17,000 nucleotides of DNA. It comes from Chloroflexota bacterium. GTDB lineage: Bacteria; Chloroflexota; Dehalococcoidia; Lucifugimonadales; UBA3495. Position numbers and translations under genes: made by a program. Position 1 is the first letter of the stretch. The number at the start of each line of letters is the position of its first letter. The stretch lies in assembly GCA_022562335.1 (NCBI GenBank), contig JADFPM010000024.1:1-17000 (forward strand), read 5' to 3'. The notes under the pieces were generated by a model. It was given only the letters and a program-made list of their open reading frames with translations. It ran no database searches and was not told the origin of the DNA. Of the stretch, positions 7,185-13,586 are shown in pieces.

Positions 7185-8783
7185 ATGGCTGTTGACGCCA
7201 TCAGCCTGGAAGTTTTCAAGAATATGTTCATCTCGGTGGCCGAGGAGATGGGCGTCGCCCTGCAGCGGACGTCCTACTCCCCCAACATCAAAGAGCGGCG
7301 GGACTACTCCTGCGCCGTGTTCGATGCCCAGGGACAGATGGTGGCCCAAGCGGCCCACGTTCCGGTCCACCTGGGGGCCATGCCCGCTTCGGTGCGGGCG
7401 GCCCTGGATACATTTCCCCGCGGATTGCGTTCCGGCGACCTGGTCATCCTCAACGACCCCTATCTGGGCGGCACCCATCTGCCCGACATCACGTTGGTTG
7501 CCCCGGTGTACGTCGAAGAGGACGGCGCCAAGCATCTGGCCGGGTACGTGGCCAACCGGGGGCATCACGCCGACGTTGGCGGCATGACTCCCGGCTCGAT
7601 GCCCCTTTCCACCGAGCTATACCAGGAAGGCACCATCATCCCGCCCATCAGGTTGGCCCGGAGAGGCAGGCTCAACCAGGAGGTCATCCAGTTGATCTGC
7701 CGCAATTCCCGGACCCCCGAGGAACGCCGGGGCGACCTCTCAGCCCAGATAGCATCTATCCGAGTGGGTGAGCGCCGGTTGCAAGAGGTGTCCGCCCGGT
7801 ATGGCATGGCCGAAACCTGGGAGCACATGGCGGCGCTTCTGGACTATTCCGAACGGCTGACCCGCCAAGCTATCCAAGAGATCCCCGACGGCGTCTACCG
7901 CGTGCTGGATTACATGGATGACGACGGCCTGAGCGATCAGTTGGTTCCCATCGCGGTGGCGATAACCGTGGCCGGCGACGGTATGACTGTGGATTTCACC
8001 GGCACTTCCCCCCAGAGACCCGGCTGCATCAACGCACCCCAGGCGGTGACAGTGTCGGCCTGTTTGTACGTGATACGTTGTGTCGTGGGCGGTGACGCCC
8101 CCGCCAATCAGGGTTGCCTGAGGCCGCTGACCATCATCACCCCCTTGGGCAGCCTGGTGAACCCCGAACCTCAGCACGGGGTGGCCGGCGGCAACGTGGA
8201 GACATCCCAACGCATCACCGACGTGTTGTTTGCGGCGCTGGCCCAGGCGTTGCCCATGCGGATACCGGCCTCCAGCCAAGGCACCATGAACAACGTGCTG
8301 GTGGGCGGGCATGACCCTATTCGCGACAAGCCCTTCGTTTACTATGAGACCATCGGCGGGGGCATGGGCGCCAGGCCGGAAAAAGACGGCATCTCCGGCA
8401 TCCAGACCCACATGACCAACACGCTGAATACCCCCATCGAAGCCCTGGAATATGCGTTTCCCATGCGCCTAAAACGTTACGCCCTGCGCCGGGGCACCGG
8501 CGGCGATGGCAAATTCAAGGGTGGCGACGGGATTGTGAGGGATGTGGAATTTTTGGGCCCGGCCCGGGTCACGGTGTTGTCGGAACGCCGCAAGCTGCCG
8601 CCGCCCGGTTCCCACGGCGGCCACCACGGCGAAGTCGGAGAAAACGTCCTTTTCCGCGGCGGCTATGAAGAGGTCCGGCTGGCCGGTAAGGAAACGTTTG
8701 ATGTGGAAGCGGGAGACATCCTAAGCATACGCACCCCCGGCGGCGGCGGATGGGGCGAACCTGAACCCGAAGGCGAAGGCTAG
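7185..8783 (+). CDS. hyuB: hydantoinase/oxoprolinase subunit B
   Basis: This is the B subunit paired with hyuA in ATP-dependent ring-opening or carboxylation complexes. The 532-residue protein carries the family signatures: an N-terminal LEVFKNMF and RTSYSPNIKER, then SGDLVILNDPYLGGTHLPD near residues 84-102, RGHHADVGG near 125, and the C-terminal GGGGWGEP. Length is in the normal 500-600 range. ATG 7185 starts 3 bases after the PIG-L stop, with GGAG 7 bases upstream. Both subunits look intact, so the complex should be functional. A new promoter follows before the next gene. Confidence 0.94.
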   Translation: MAVDAISLEVFKNMFISVAEEMGVALQRTSYSPNIKERRDYSCAVFDAQGQMVAQAAHVPVHLGAMPASVRAALDTFPRGLRSGDLVILNDPYLGGTHLPDITLVAPVYVEEDGAKHLAGYVANRGHHADVGGMTPGSMPLSTELYQEGTIIPPIRLARRGRLNQEVIQLICRNSRTPEERRGDLSAQIASIRVGERRLQEVSARYGMAETWEHMAALLDYSERLTRQAIQEIPDGVYRVLDYMDDDGLSDQLVPIAVAITVAGDGMTVDFTGTSPQRPGCINAPQAVTVSACLYVIRCVVGGDAPANQGCLRPLTIITPLGSLVNPEPQHGVAGGNVETSQRITDVLFAALAQALPMRIPASSQGTMNNVLVGGHDPIRDKPFVYYETIGGGMGARPEKDGISGIQTHMTNTLNTPIEALEYAFPMRLKRYALRRGTGGDGKFKGGDGIVRDVEFLGPARVTVLSERRKLPPPGSHGGHHGEVGENVLFRGGYEEVRLAGKETFDVEAGDILSIRTPGGGGWGEPEPEGEG

Positions 8784-8833
8784 CTATGGGAAAGGCGGGT
8801 GGGGGCGCATTTTATGGCCGGTCTCGCCCAAGG

Positions 8834-8862
8834 GTGGCATGATTGGAAGTTTGGGGTATAAT
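8834..8862 (+). promoter_or_regulatory. promoter of the DUF1059 gene
   Basis: GTGGCA (8834-8839) matches the -35 consensus at four of six positions. A 17-base spacer leads to a perfect TATAAT (8857-8862). Transcription would start near 8869, leaving a leader of about 80 bases. Confidence 0.6.
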
Positions 8863-8949
8863 AGGCCCGAATCACGACTAAACAGGATTTTTTAAACCAT
8901 TGGCAGATGGGCATGAGCACAAGCCCCACTAGCCTAGGAGGAATGCGAA

Positions 8950-9150
8950 ATGGTGAAATACGCGCGGTGCAATGCAATGCTTTCTTTGGCCCTTGACGAG
9001 AACGGCCAGCCTTGCCGGTACATGGCCCAAGCCGACACCGAGGATGCGATCATGTCAGCCATGAGCGATCATCTCAAGGGTGTGCACGACGTGGACCCGG
9101 CCGACCTCATCAACAACATCAAGGGAATCACCAAGACCACCCGTAAATAA
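8950..9150 (+). CDS. DUF1059-like small protein
   Basis: This 66-residue protein has the DUF1059 pattern: an N-terminal Cys (Cys7), then a Cys followed by an aromatic and A-x-A/T-E (Cys22-RYMAQADTED), then an H-x4-H pair (His41, His46) before a short tail. Two Cys and two His in this spacing suggest a small metal site, but function is not established. AGGAGG (8936-8941) lies 8 bases before ATG 8950, an excellent ribosome site. The gene has its own promoter and is closed by the terminator at 9187-9215, so it is monocistronic. Confidence 0.75.
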   Translation: MVKYARCNAMLSLALDENGQPCRYMAQADTEDAIMSAMSDHLKGVHDVDPADLINNIKGITKTTRK

Positions 9151-9186
9151 CCCGCCGGGACAAACGAGGCACCTAGGCGGCCAACG

Positions 9187-9215
9187 AAAAAGCCCCGACA
9201 ATAGCGGGGCTTTTT
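9187..9215. terminator. bidirectional rho-independent terminator
   Basis: AGCCCCG (9191-9197) pairs perfectly with CGGGGCT (9205-9211) around a 7-base loop, flanked by AAAA on the left and TTTT on the right. It gives a U-run in both directions and lies between the convergent DUF1059 and Lin0512 genes, so it can serve both. Confidence 0.95.
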
Positions 9216-9266
9216 CTCGTGAATCCACTGACTGCTTACGGCAAAAGGGCGATTCCCCGCCCCGGT

Positions 9267-9611
9267 CTACTTCCCGTCGTCGAAGCTCACTATCACCGCG
9301 GCGTTTGCGATGACCATAGCGTCGTCCCCCGCCTCGTTGGGGATCTCCAGACCGCCGGACACGGCCTTTACGAAGGCGGTGCCGTGGGGCAATGAAGCGG
9401 CTACGGCCTTTTCATCCACCAGTTCGGGCTTGGGTATGCCGATGGTGACGTCCACCCGCATATCGTCGGCCGTTTTCCCCAGCAGCCGCTGGAAACCCAG
9501 GCTGCTGTGGTGGATGGCGTCGAAGACGGCCCGCTTTGCCGCGTTGGTGTAGTCTTGACCGTGCACGTCCACGCCCATCCCCATTTCCATGATGCATCGT
9601 ACTAACGCCAT
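9267..9611 (-). CDS. Lin0512 family protein
   Basis: The 114-residue protein matches the conserved Lin0512 family of unknown function. It begins near MEMGMGVDVHGQD, continues with AAKRAVFDAIHHSSL, and ends with alternating small hydrophobic residues (VIANAAVIVSF). Family members are 110-120 residues, so it is full length. ATG 9611-9609 is preceded at 9 bases by AAGGAGGT (9628-9621, minus strand), a near-perfect ribosome site. It lies 182 bases downstream of the regulator gene on the same strand; co-transcription is possible but not shown. Biochemical role is unknown. Confidence 0.88.
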   Translation of the reverse strand: MALVRCIMEMGMGVDVHGQDYTNAAKRAVFDAIHHSSLGFQRLLGKTADDMRVDVTIGIPKPELVDEKAVAASLPHGTAFVKAVSGGLEIPNEAGDDAMVIANAAVIVSFDDGK

Positions 9612-9733
9612 TGCTGGTCTACCTCCTTGAGTTGACGCCCGTCCCGGTCATCGGCCCGGCGAAATATTTCCGGTGGATCAGCCGTGGGAGCCCAGCGCCA
9701 TTTGGTTGCCATTAGACCCCACCAACCTGACCG

Positions 9734-9752
9734 CGTCAAGCAAACTTTGACG
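9734..9752. repeat. inverted repeat between regulator and Lin0512 genes
   Basis: CGTCAA (9734-9739) and TTGACG (9747-9752) pair around a 7-base loop; flanking CCG and CGG extend the stem with a bulge. No T-run follows on either strand. It could end the regulator transcript weakly. Confidence 0.35.
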
Positions 9753-9793
9753 GCGGGCCTGAGCATGGCTCAAGCGTGCCGCGCCTCATGTTG

Positions 9794-10957
9794 CTAGTTG
9801 ACCGACACGGGGATCCCCATTCCCGATATATCATAACCCGCCAAGGTCTCGACCTTTCGTTGGACCGATGGCATCCGGAGCAGGTCAAGCAGGGCTTGGA
9901 CCGCCGGCACATCGAGAAAGTGATTGGGGATCACCAGGTCGTAACGCTCTTCCTCCAATGGGAGGAAATCCAGACCCATGGCGGATGCGGCGGCATGAAC
10001 GCCAATGCCCGCGTCGGCAAGGCCCGAGGCGACGGCGGCCGCCACCTCCAGATGGCCGCGCAGTTCCCGGTCATAGCCCTGCACCGACTCCGCGGGGATG
10101 CCCTGAGCGGCCAACAACCGGTCCAGGAGGTTTCGGCTGCCCGAACCCGAGGGTCGGTTCACGATGGAGAGATCGGCCCGGTCCAGGTGCTCGATCCCGG
10201 TTATGCCCTTGGGATTCCTCGCCGCCACCATCAGCCCTTGCTGCCAGGTGGCGAAGGCGATCAGCGTGTGGTCGAAGGGCAACATGCGCTGGGCCCAGGG
10301 GTGGTTGTATCGCCCGGTGGCCTCATCCCGCAGGTGGCAACCCGCGATATGGGCCTCGCCCCGGGACAATCCGGCCAACGCCTGGAGACTCCCTTCCTCC
10401 ACCCACGCCAGCCGAACGCCCCGTTGCCGTAATCCCGCCTCCAAGATGCCCACCGCCGGATCGCAACCCAACAGAGATACGCAGGGCGTCTGCATTTCCT
10501 CCTGGTCAAATGGTTGCACCATTACGGTGTTGGGGGCATTGGATCTGCCGCCGCCCCCGGACAAGATCATGCCATCGGCCGCCACCAACCCGTATCGGGC
10601 CGAGCCGTATCCGGAAGACATGGAATCGGTCAACGGCCTGGCCAATAGCCTATTGCCCACGGGGGTGAGACTAGCCCGCCGGGGGTTATCAGATTCATTG
10701 CCATTGGATAAGGGGGTTGACCCGGCCAATTCCGCTTCCATCACCGGCGGCAAGTCGTTTGCCAATGAAAACAGGTTTTCCACGGTGGTATTCAAGGCCC
10801 TGGCCAGACGCAATGCCACGGATGTGGATGGCGTGGCTCTCCCCGATTCCACGGCGGCGAAGGCCTGACGGCTGATTCCCGCCCTTCCGGCCAGTTCTTG
10901 CTGGGACAAACCGGCTTGGACCCGGCGTCTTCGCAAGTCGTTTTGCAGAGAGTTCAT
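9794..10957 (-). CDS. XRE-family regulator with PBP-like ligand-binding domain
   Basis: A cytoplasmic one-component transcription regulator is predicted. Residues 5-62 are an XRE helix-turn-helix (LSQQELAGRAGISRQAFAAVE at 17-37). A linker of about 75 residues follows, then a periplasmic-binding-protein-like domain (about 145-380) with the anion-site signature RPSGSGSR at 268-275, the arrangement of PF12727, related to molybdate-binding domains. Full length is 387 residues. ATG 10957-10955 has no Shine-Dalgarno sequence, and its promoter predicts transcription starting at the ATG itself. It is divergent from the MerB-like gene and 0.9 kb from modABC, so it probably controls one or both. The ligand could be molybdate, tungstate or another oxyanion. 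Confidence 0.88.
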   Translation of the reverse strand: MNSLQNDLRRRRVQAGLSQQELAGRAGISRQAFAAVESGRATPSTSVALRLARALNTTVENLFSLANDLPPVMEAELAGSTPLSNGNESDNPRRASLTPVGNRLLARPLTDSMSSGYGSARYGLVAADGMILSGGGGRSNAPNTVMVQPFDQEEMQTPCVSLLGCDPAVGILEAGLRQRGVRLAWVEEGSLQALAGLSRGEAHIAGCHLRDEATGRYNHPWAQRMLPFDHTLIAFATWQQGLMVAARNPKGITGIEHLDRADLSIVNRPSGSGSRNLLDRLLAAQGIPAESVQGYDRELRGHLEVAAAVASGLADAGIGVHAAASAMGLDFLPLEEERYDLVIPNHFLDVPAVQALLDLLRMPSVQRKVETLAGYDISGMGIPVSVN

Positions 10958-10963
10958 GCCGTT

Positions 10964-10992
10964 AGCATAAACTACACTTGATATACTGACAA
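10964..10992 (-). promoter_or_regulatory. regulator promoter, predicted leaderless transcript
   Basis: Minus-strand TTGTCA (10992-10987) and TATGCT (10969-10964) are 17 bases apart; the hexamers match consensus at five and four of six positions. The usual 7-base step from the -10 puts the start at 10957, the A of the ATG, so the mRNA would have no leader. The absence of a ribosome site agrees. Confidence 0.6.
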
Positions 10993-10994
10993 GT
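10976..10994. promoter_or_regulatory. ACTTG-N9-CAAGT inverted repeat, candidate operator
   Basis: ACTTG (10976-10980) and CAAGT (10990-10994) form a dyad covering the -35 and part of the spacer of the regulator promoter. Arm spacing of 14 bases between equivalent positions suits a dimeric HTH protein. It may serve autoregulation and control of the divergent MerB-like gene. Only five bases per arm match, so chance is possible. Confidence 0.4.
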
Positions 10995-11147
10995 CTGCTT
11001 TACAATCCGTCGGGTCTAACCAGCGAATATCAAATGAGCCCAATCGCCCAGCTTAGCTTGAGACCCAGACGGGTAGATGGCCAGGGATATTTTGATCGCG
11101 GTGCTTCGGGATTCTTCTCCAGCGCGTAAGACGGCGGGAGGTTACTC

Positions 11148-11792
11148 ATGGCGGAACTTCAAGTGTTGGACCAAGCGTTTCACAACATCATGATGCGGTT
11201 GGTGGCAACGGGGCAAGCGCCTCATTACACCGAGTTGGCAGCCGACCTGGGTCTCTCCGTGGAAGAAGGCAAGCAGGTCCTCCACGACTTGATCGATACG
11301 GGAATACCTGCCTGGACCCATCCAGGGACCGACTATATAGTGTCTTTCCCGCCTTTCAACAATATGCCGACCCAGTACCGGATCACGGTGGATGGACAAC
11401 AGAAATGGTTCGCCCAATGAGGCGTTGAATCGCTGGCCGTGGGCTGGCTTTTCCCCGGTAAAACGGTTCGGATCGACGCGCCGTGTCTGGATTGCGGAGA
11501 ACCCATGACCGTTGAGATGAAAGACGGCGAGGTGCTGCTGGCATCGCCGCAGACCCTGGTTGGCTATACCGCTTCGGAAGTGGGCGGTGACGCGGAAAAC
11601 CGCCCCCGGCGTTGAGCCGGCATGAACCTCTTCCGTTCGGAAGAACACGCCCGCAACTGGTCCGGATATGATGCGCAATTCGCCGATACGCTCCAACCTC
11701 TGGCCTATTGGGTGGACCGGTTCAGCGCCGAGCGGCATAAAGCACGCGGCGCAACCGACTATATCTCCCGGCGGGCGGCAGGCGAACTGTGA
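11148..11792 (+). CDS. MerB-like protein with two in-frame TGA (selenocysteine) codons
   Basis: Read through two TGA codons, the frame gives 214 residues, against 212 in E. coli MerB. MerB cleaves the carbon-mercury bond using Cys96, Asp99 and Cys159. By hand alignment to remembered MerB, TGA 11418-11420 (residue 91, WFAQ-U-GVESL) falls on Cys96, Glu94 on Asp99, Cys113 (DAPCLDCGEP) on Cys117, and TGA 11613-11615 (residue 156, RR-U-AGMNLFRS) on Cys159. The N-terminal 80 residues look like the MerB winged-helix region. The frame ends at TGA 11790, with another in-frame TGA at 11796. GGGAGG (11136-11141) precedes ATG by 6 bases. Each internal TGA has a SECIS-like hairpin. Selenocysteine at both catalytic positions is inferred; a decaying pseudogene is much less likely. 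Substrate may not be mercury, as no other mer gene is present. Confidence 0.85.
11432..11448 (+). promoter_or_regulatory. candidate bacterial SECIS hairpin 1
   Basis: GCTGGCC (11432-11438) pairs with GGCTGGC (11442-11448) in a 7-bp stem with two G-U wobbles and a GTG loop. The loop starts 18 bases after the TGA at 11418-11420. Bacterial SECIS elements place a small apical loop with a G in its first two positions about 16-37 bases after the UGA; this one fits. Confidence 0.7.
11629..11644 (+). promoter_or_regulatory. candidate bacterial SECIS hairpin 2
   Basis: TCTTCC (11629-11634) pairs perfectly with GGAAGA (11639-11644) around a GTTC loop. The loop starts 19 bases after the TGA at 11613-11615, almost the same spacing as hairpin 1, and again begins with G. 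Confidence 0.7.
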
Positions 11793-11817
11793 GAGTGAAC
11801 CCCAGTATCATTGGAAA

Positions 11818-11834
11818 ATTTGGCCTGTCCAAAT
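11818..11834. repeat. inverted repeat after the MerB-like gene
   Basis: ATTTGG (11818-11823) and CCAAAT (11829-11834) form a perfect 6-bp stem with a 5-base loop, 25 bases beyond the final stop. No T-run follows. The loop begins CC, so it does not fit the SECIS rule for the terminal TGA. Confidence 0.35.
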
Positions 11835-11861
11835 CGAACTCCGCCAGCCCGTGGAGGATTT

Positions 11862-11882
11862 GAGGTCTGGGTACCGGACCTC
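11862..11882 (+). promoter_or_regulatory. strong hairpin directly upstream of modA
   Basis: GAGGTCTGG (11862-11870) pairs with CCGGACCTC (11874-11882), with one wobble and a 3-base loop. It ends 10 bases before the modA ATG, right at the AAGG ribosome site (11885-11888). No T-run follows, so it is not a standard terminator. It could modulate modA translation or mark an mRNA processing point between merB-like and modA. Confidence 0.5.
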
Positions 11883-11892
11883 GTAAGGCGGA

Positions 11893-12768
11893 ATGCTGCA
11901 ACGTTTTATCCCCAGCCGTTTCCTGCGAATATGTCCGCCAACGGCCGTGTTCCTAGCCATAGCCACGCCGCTGATTATTTTGGCGGCCATCTCCTGCATC
12001 CCACCCGCCAGCGGAGCAGGGACTGGGCCGATGGCCACCGGGAGTTTGACGGTATTTGCCGCGGCCTCGTTGAGCGAGGCCTTCGCTGAGATCGCCGCCG
12101 AATTTGAATTGGAAAATCCGGGGGTATCGGTCGCTCTTAACCTGGCCGGAAGCCAAAGGTTGAGGACCCAATTGGAACACGGGGCCCGCGGCGACGTCTT
12201 CGCTTCGGCCGACCAAAGGCAGATGGACCTGGCCCAGGAGAGCGGCGTGGTGGACGGCGAACCCGTTGTGTTCGCCACCAACCGGCTGGCCGTGATCGTC
12301 CCGAAAGGAGAACCCAGTCGCAGGGTCACCGATGTGTATGACCTTGGCGATGAAGGGATCAAACTTGCCATCGCCCTTCCCGACGTGCCGGCGGGCAAAT
12401 ACGCCCGAGAGATGATTTCCAGCCTGGAAAACGTCGAGAACGCGTCGGACCGGCAACTCGCCGCAAGAATAATGGCCAACGTGGTCACGTTGGAACCAAA
12501 TGTCAGAGGAGTGGCCACCAAGGTCGCCTTGGGAGAGGTGGATGCCGGCGTGGTTTATGTCACCGACGTCCTTACAAACTACATCCAAGACCGGGTCAGG
12601 GTGATTCCCATCCCCGGCCGGTCAAACGTGGTGGCCGTGTATCCCATCGCGGCGCTGCGAGAATCCCGCAATCCTTTGCTGGCCGGAGAATTCATCCGAT
12701 TCGTGCTGTCGTCCAAGGGACAGTCGATCCTGGGATCCCACGGCTTTGGACCGGCGGCAAACCGGTGA
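11893..12768 (+). CDS. modA: molybdate-type ABC transporter substrate-binding protein
   Basis: This extracytoplasmic protein captures molybdate or tungstate for the ModB channel. Residues 1-35 form a basic start and hydrophobic stretch ending AAISC, a plausible but imperfect lipobox with Cys35 as lipid anchor. The mature part has ModA signatures: LTVFAAASLSEAFAEI (52-67), NLAGSQ (83-88), GARGDVFASAD (97-107) and VVYVTD near residue 222, where many ModA proteins have VY-x-TDA. Length is 291 residues. ATG 11893 follows an AAGG at short spacing. Its TGA stop overlaps the modB GTG by four bases. Tungstate or a related oxyanion cannot be excluded. Confidence 0.9.
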   Translation: MLQRFIPSRFLRICPPTAVFLAIATPLIILAAISCIPPASGAGTGPMATGSLTVFAAASLSEAFAEIAAEFELENPGVSVALNLAGSQRLRTQLEHGARGDVFASADQRQMDLAQESGVVDGEPVVFATNRLAVIVPKGEPSRRVTDVYDLGDEGIKLAIALPDVPAGKYAREMISSLENVENASDRQLAARIMANVVTLEPNVRGVATKVALGEVDAGVVYVTDVLTNYIQDRVRVIPIPGRSNVVAVYPIAALRESRNPLLAGEFIRFVLSSKGQSILGSHGFGPAANR

Positions 12769-13586
12769 CGTCACCGAAGTTCATGTCGCCGTCTGCCCCG
12801 GGTGGAGGGGTTTTGGGGTCCTCGGCCGGTATCGTCTATCTGATATTCATCGGGGTGCCCCTGGCGGCCCTTTTGGTCAGCGCGGTCCGGCAGGGAGATA
12901 TCCTGGGCAGCCTGTCCAGCGATTTCGCGCTGACGGCTCTAAAGTTGTCATTGATGACCTCCGCCATCAGCATGGTCGTGGTCGTTTTAGTGGGGACCCC
13001 GTTTGCCTATCTGCTGGCCCGCAGCCGGTCCGCGGCGTTGAGGGTGGTGGACAGCTTGATCGAATTGCCCATCGTATTGCCCCCTGTCGTGGCCGGAGTG
13101 GCGATGCTGATGGCATTTGGCCGCCAGGGAGTCATCGGCCCGGCCTTGGAGAACGTGGGCATCGCTTTGCCATTCACCACGGTGGCGGTGGTGTTCGCCC
13201 AGGTGTTCGTCGCCGCGCCCTTCTATATCCGGGCCTCCAGGATCGGTTTCCAGGCGGTGAATACGGAATACGAAGACATATCCCAGACCCTGGGCGTGTC
13301 GCCCCTGCGTACCTTCTTCCGGTTGACACTGCCGATGGCGGGGCCGTCCATCCTAGCGGGCTTGGGCTTGGCATGGGCCAGGGCTTTTTCGGAATTCGGC
13401 GCCACCATGATGTTCGCTGGCAACCTGACGGGCAAGACCCAAACCATGCCCCTGGCCATCATGACCGCGATGGAAAGCGACCTGGGTGAAGCCCTGGCGC
13501 TTTCCGTATTGTTGCTGGCGGGAGCGGTGATGGTCCTGGTGGTGTTGGGCTTGGCTACCAGGCGGCGTTGGACGGGACACTTATGA
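12765..13586 (+). CDS. modB: molybdate-type ABC transporter permease
   Basis: This is the membrane channel subunit. The 273-residue protein has five to six hydrophobic segments beginning near residue 22, the EAA loop that docks with the ATPase (EYEDISQTLGVSP, 168-180), and the ModB signature SEFGATMMFAGN (209-220). It starts at GTG 12765, overlapping the modA stop as GTGA, and its TGA overlaps the modC ATG as ATGA. These overlaps indicate translational coupling of the three subunits. The extra N-terminal residues before the first helix (about 20) are Pro/Gly/Ser-rich and carry no recognised motif. Confidence 0.93.
   Translation: MTSPKFMSPSAPGGGVLGSSAGIVYLIFIGVPLAALLVSAVRQGDILGSLSSDFALTALKLSLMTSAISMVVVVLVGTPFAYLLARSRSAALRVVDSLIELPIVLPPVVAGVAMLMAFGRQGVIGPALENVGIALPFTTVAVVFAQVFVAAPFYIRASRIGFQAVNTEYEDISQTLGVSPLRTFFRLTLPMAGPSILAGLGLAWARAFSEFGATMMFAGNLTGKTQTMPLAIMTAMESDLGEALALSVLLLAGAVMVLVVLGLATRRRWTGHL

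Noticed and set aside
7179..7187. PIG-L and hyuB are in the same frame, separated only by TGA-TTC-ATG, suggesting a readthrough or selenocysteine fusion.
   Set aside because: The PIG-L protein is complete at the TGA, hyuB begins with its own ATG and a GGAG, and no catalytic cysteine would be expected there. A normal stop and coupled start explain it.
9776..10868. Long plus-strand frames (over 200 codons) opposite the regulator gene.
   Set aside because: Their translations are rich in Pro, Arg and Gly, typical of antisense frames in GC-rich genes, and the minus strand encodes a clear XRE/PBP protein.
11148..11792. TGA read as an ordinary amino acid (altered genetic code).
   Set aside because: hyuA, PIG-L, modA, modB, modC and dnaN all end at TGA exactly where their families end, so TGA is a stop in this genome except where recoded.
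11790..11798. The terminal TGA of the MerB-like frame as a third selenocysteine.
   Set aside because: MerB-family length is reached, a second in-frame TGA follows one codon later, and the hairpin downstream (11818-11834) lacks a G at the loop start.
11668..11886. A 72-residue plus-strand frame overlapping the end of the MerB-like gene.
   Set aside because: It is an out-of-frame shadow of the MerB C-terminal region, with no ribosome site or family similarity.
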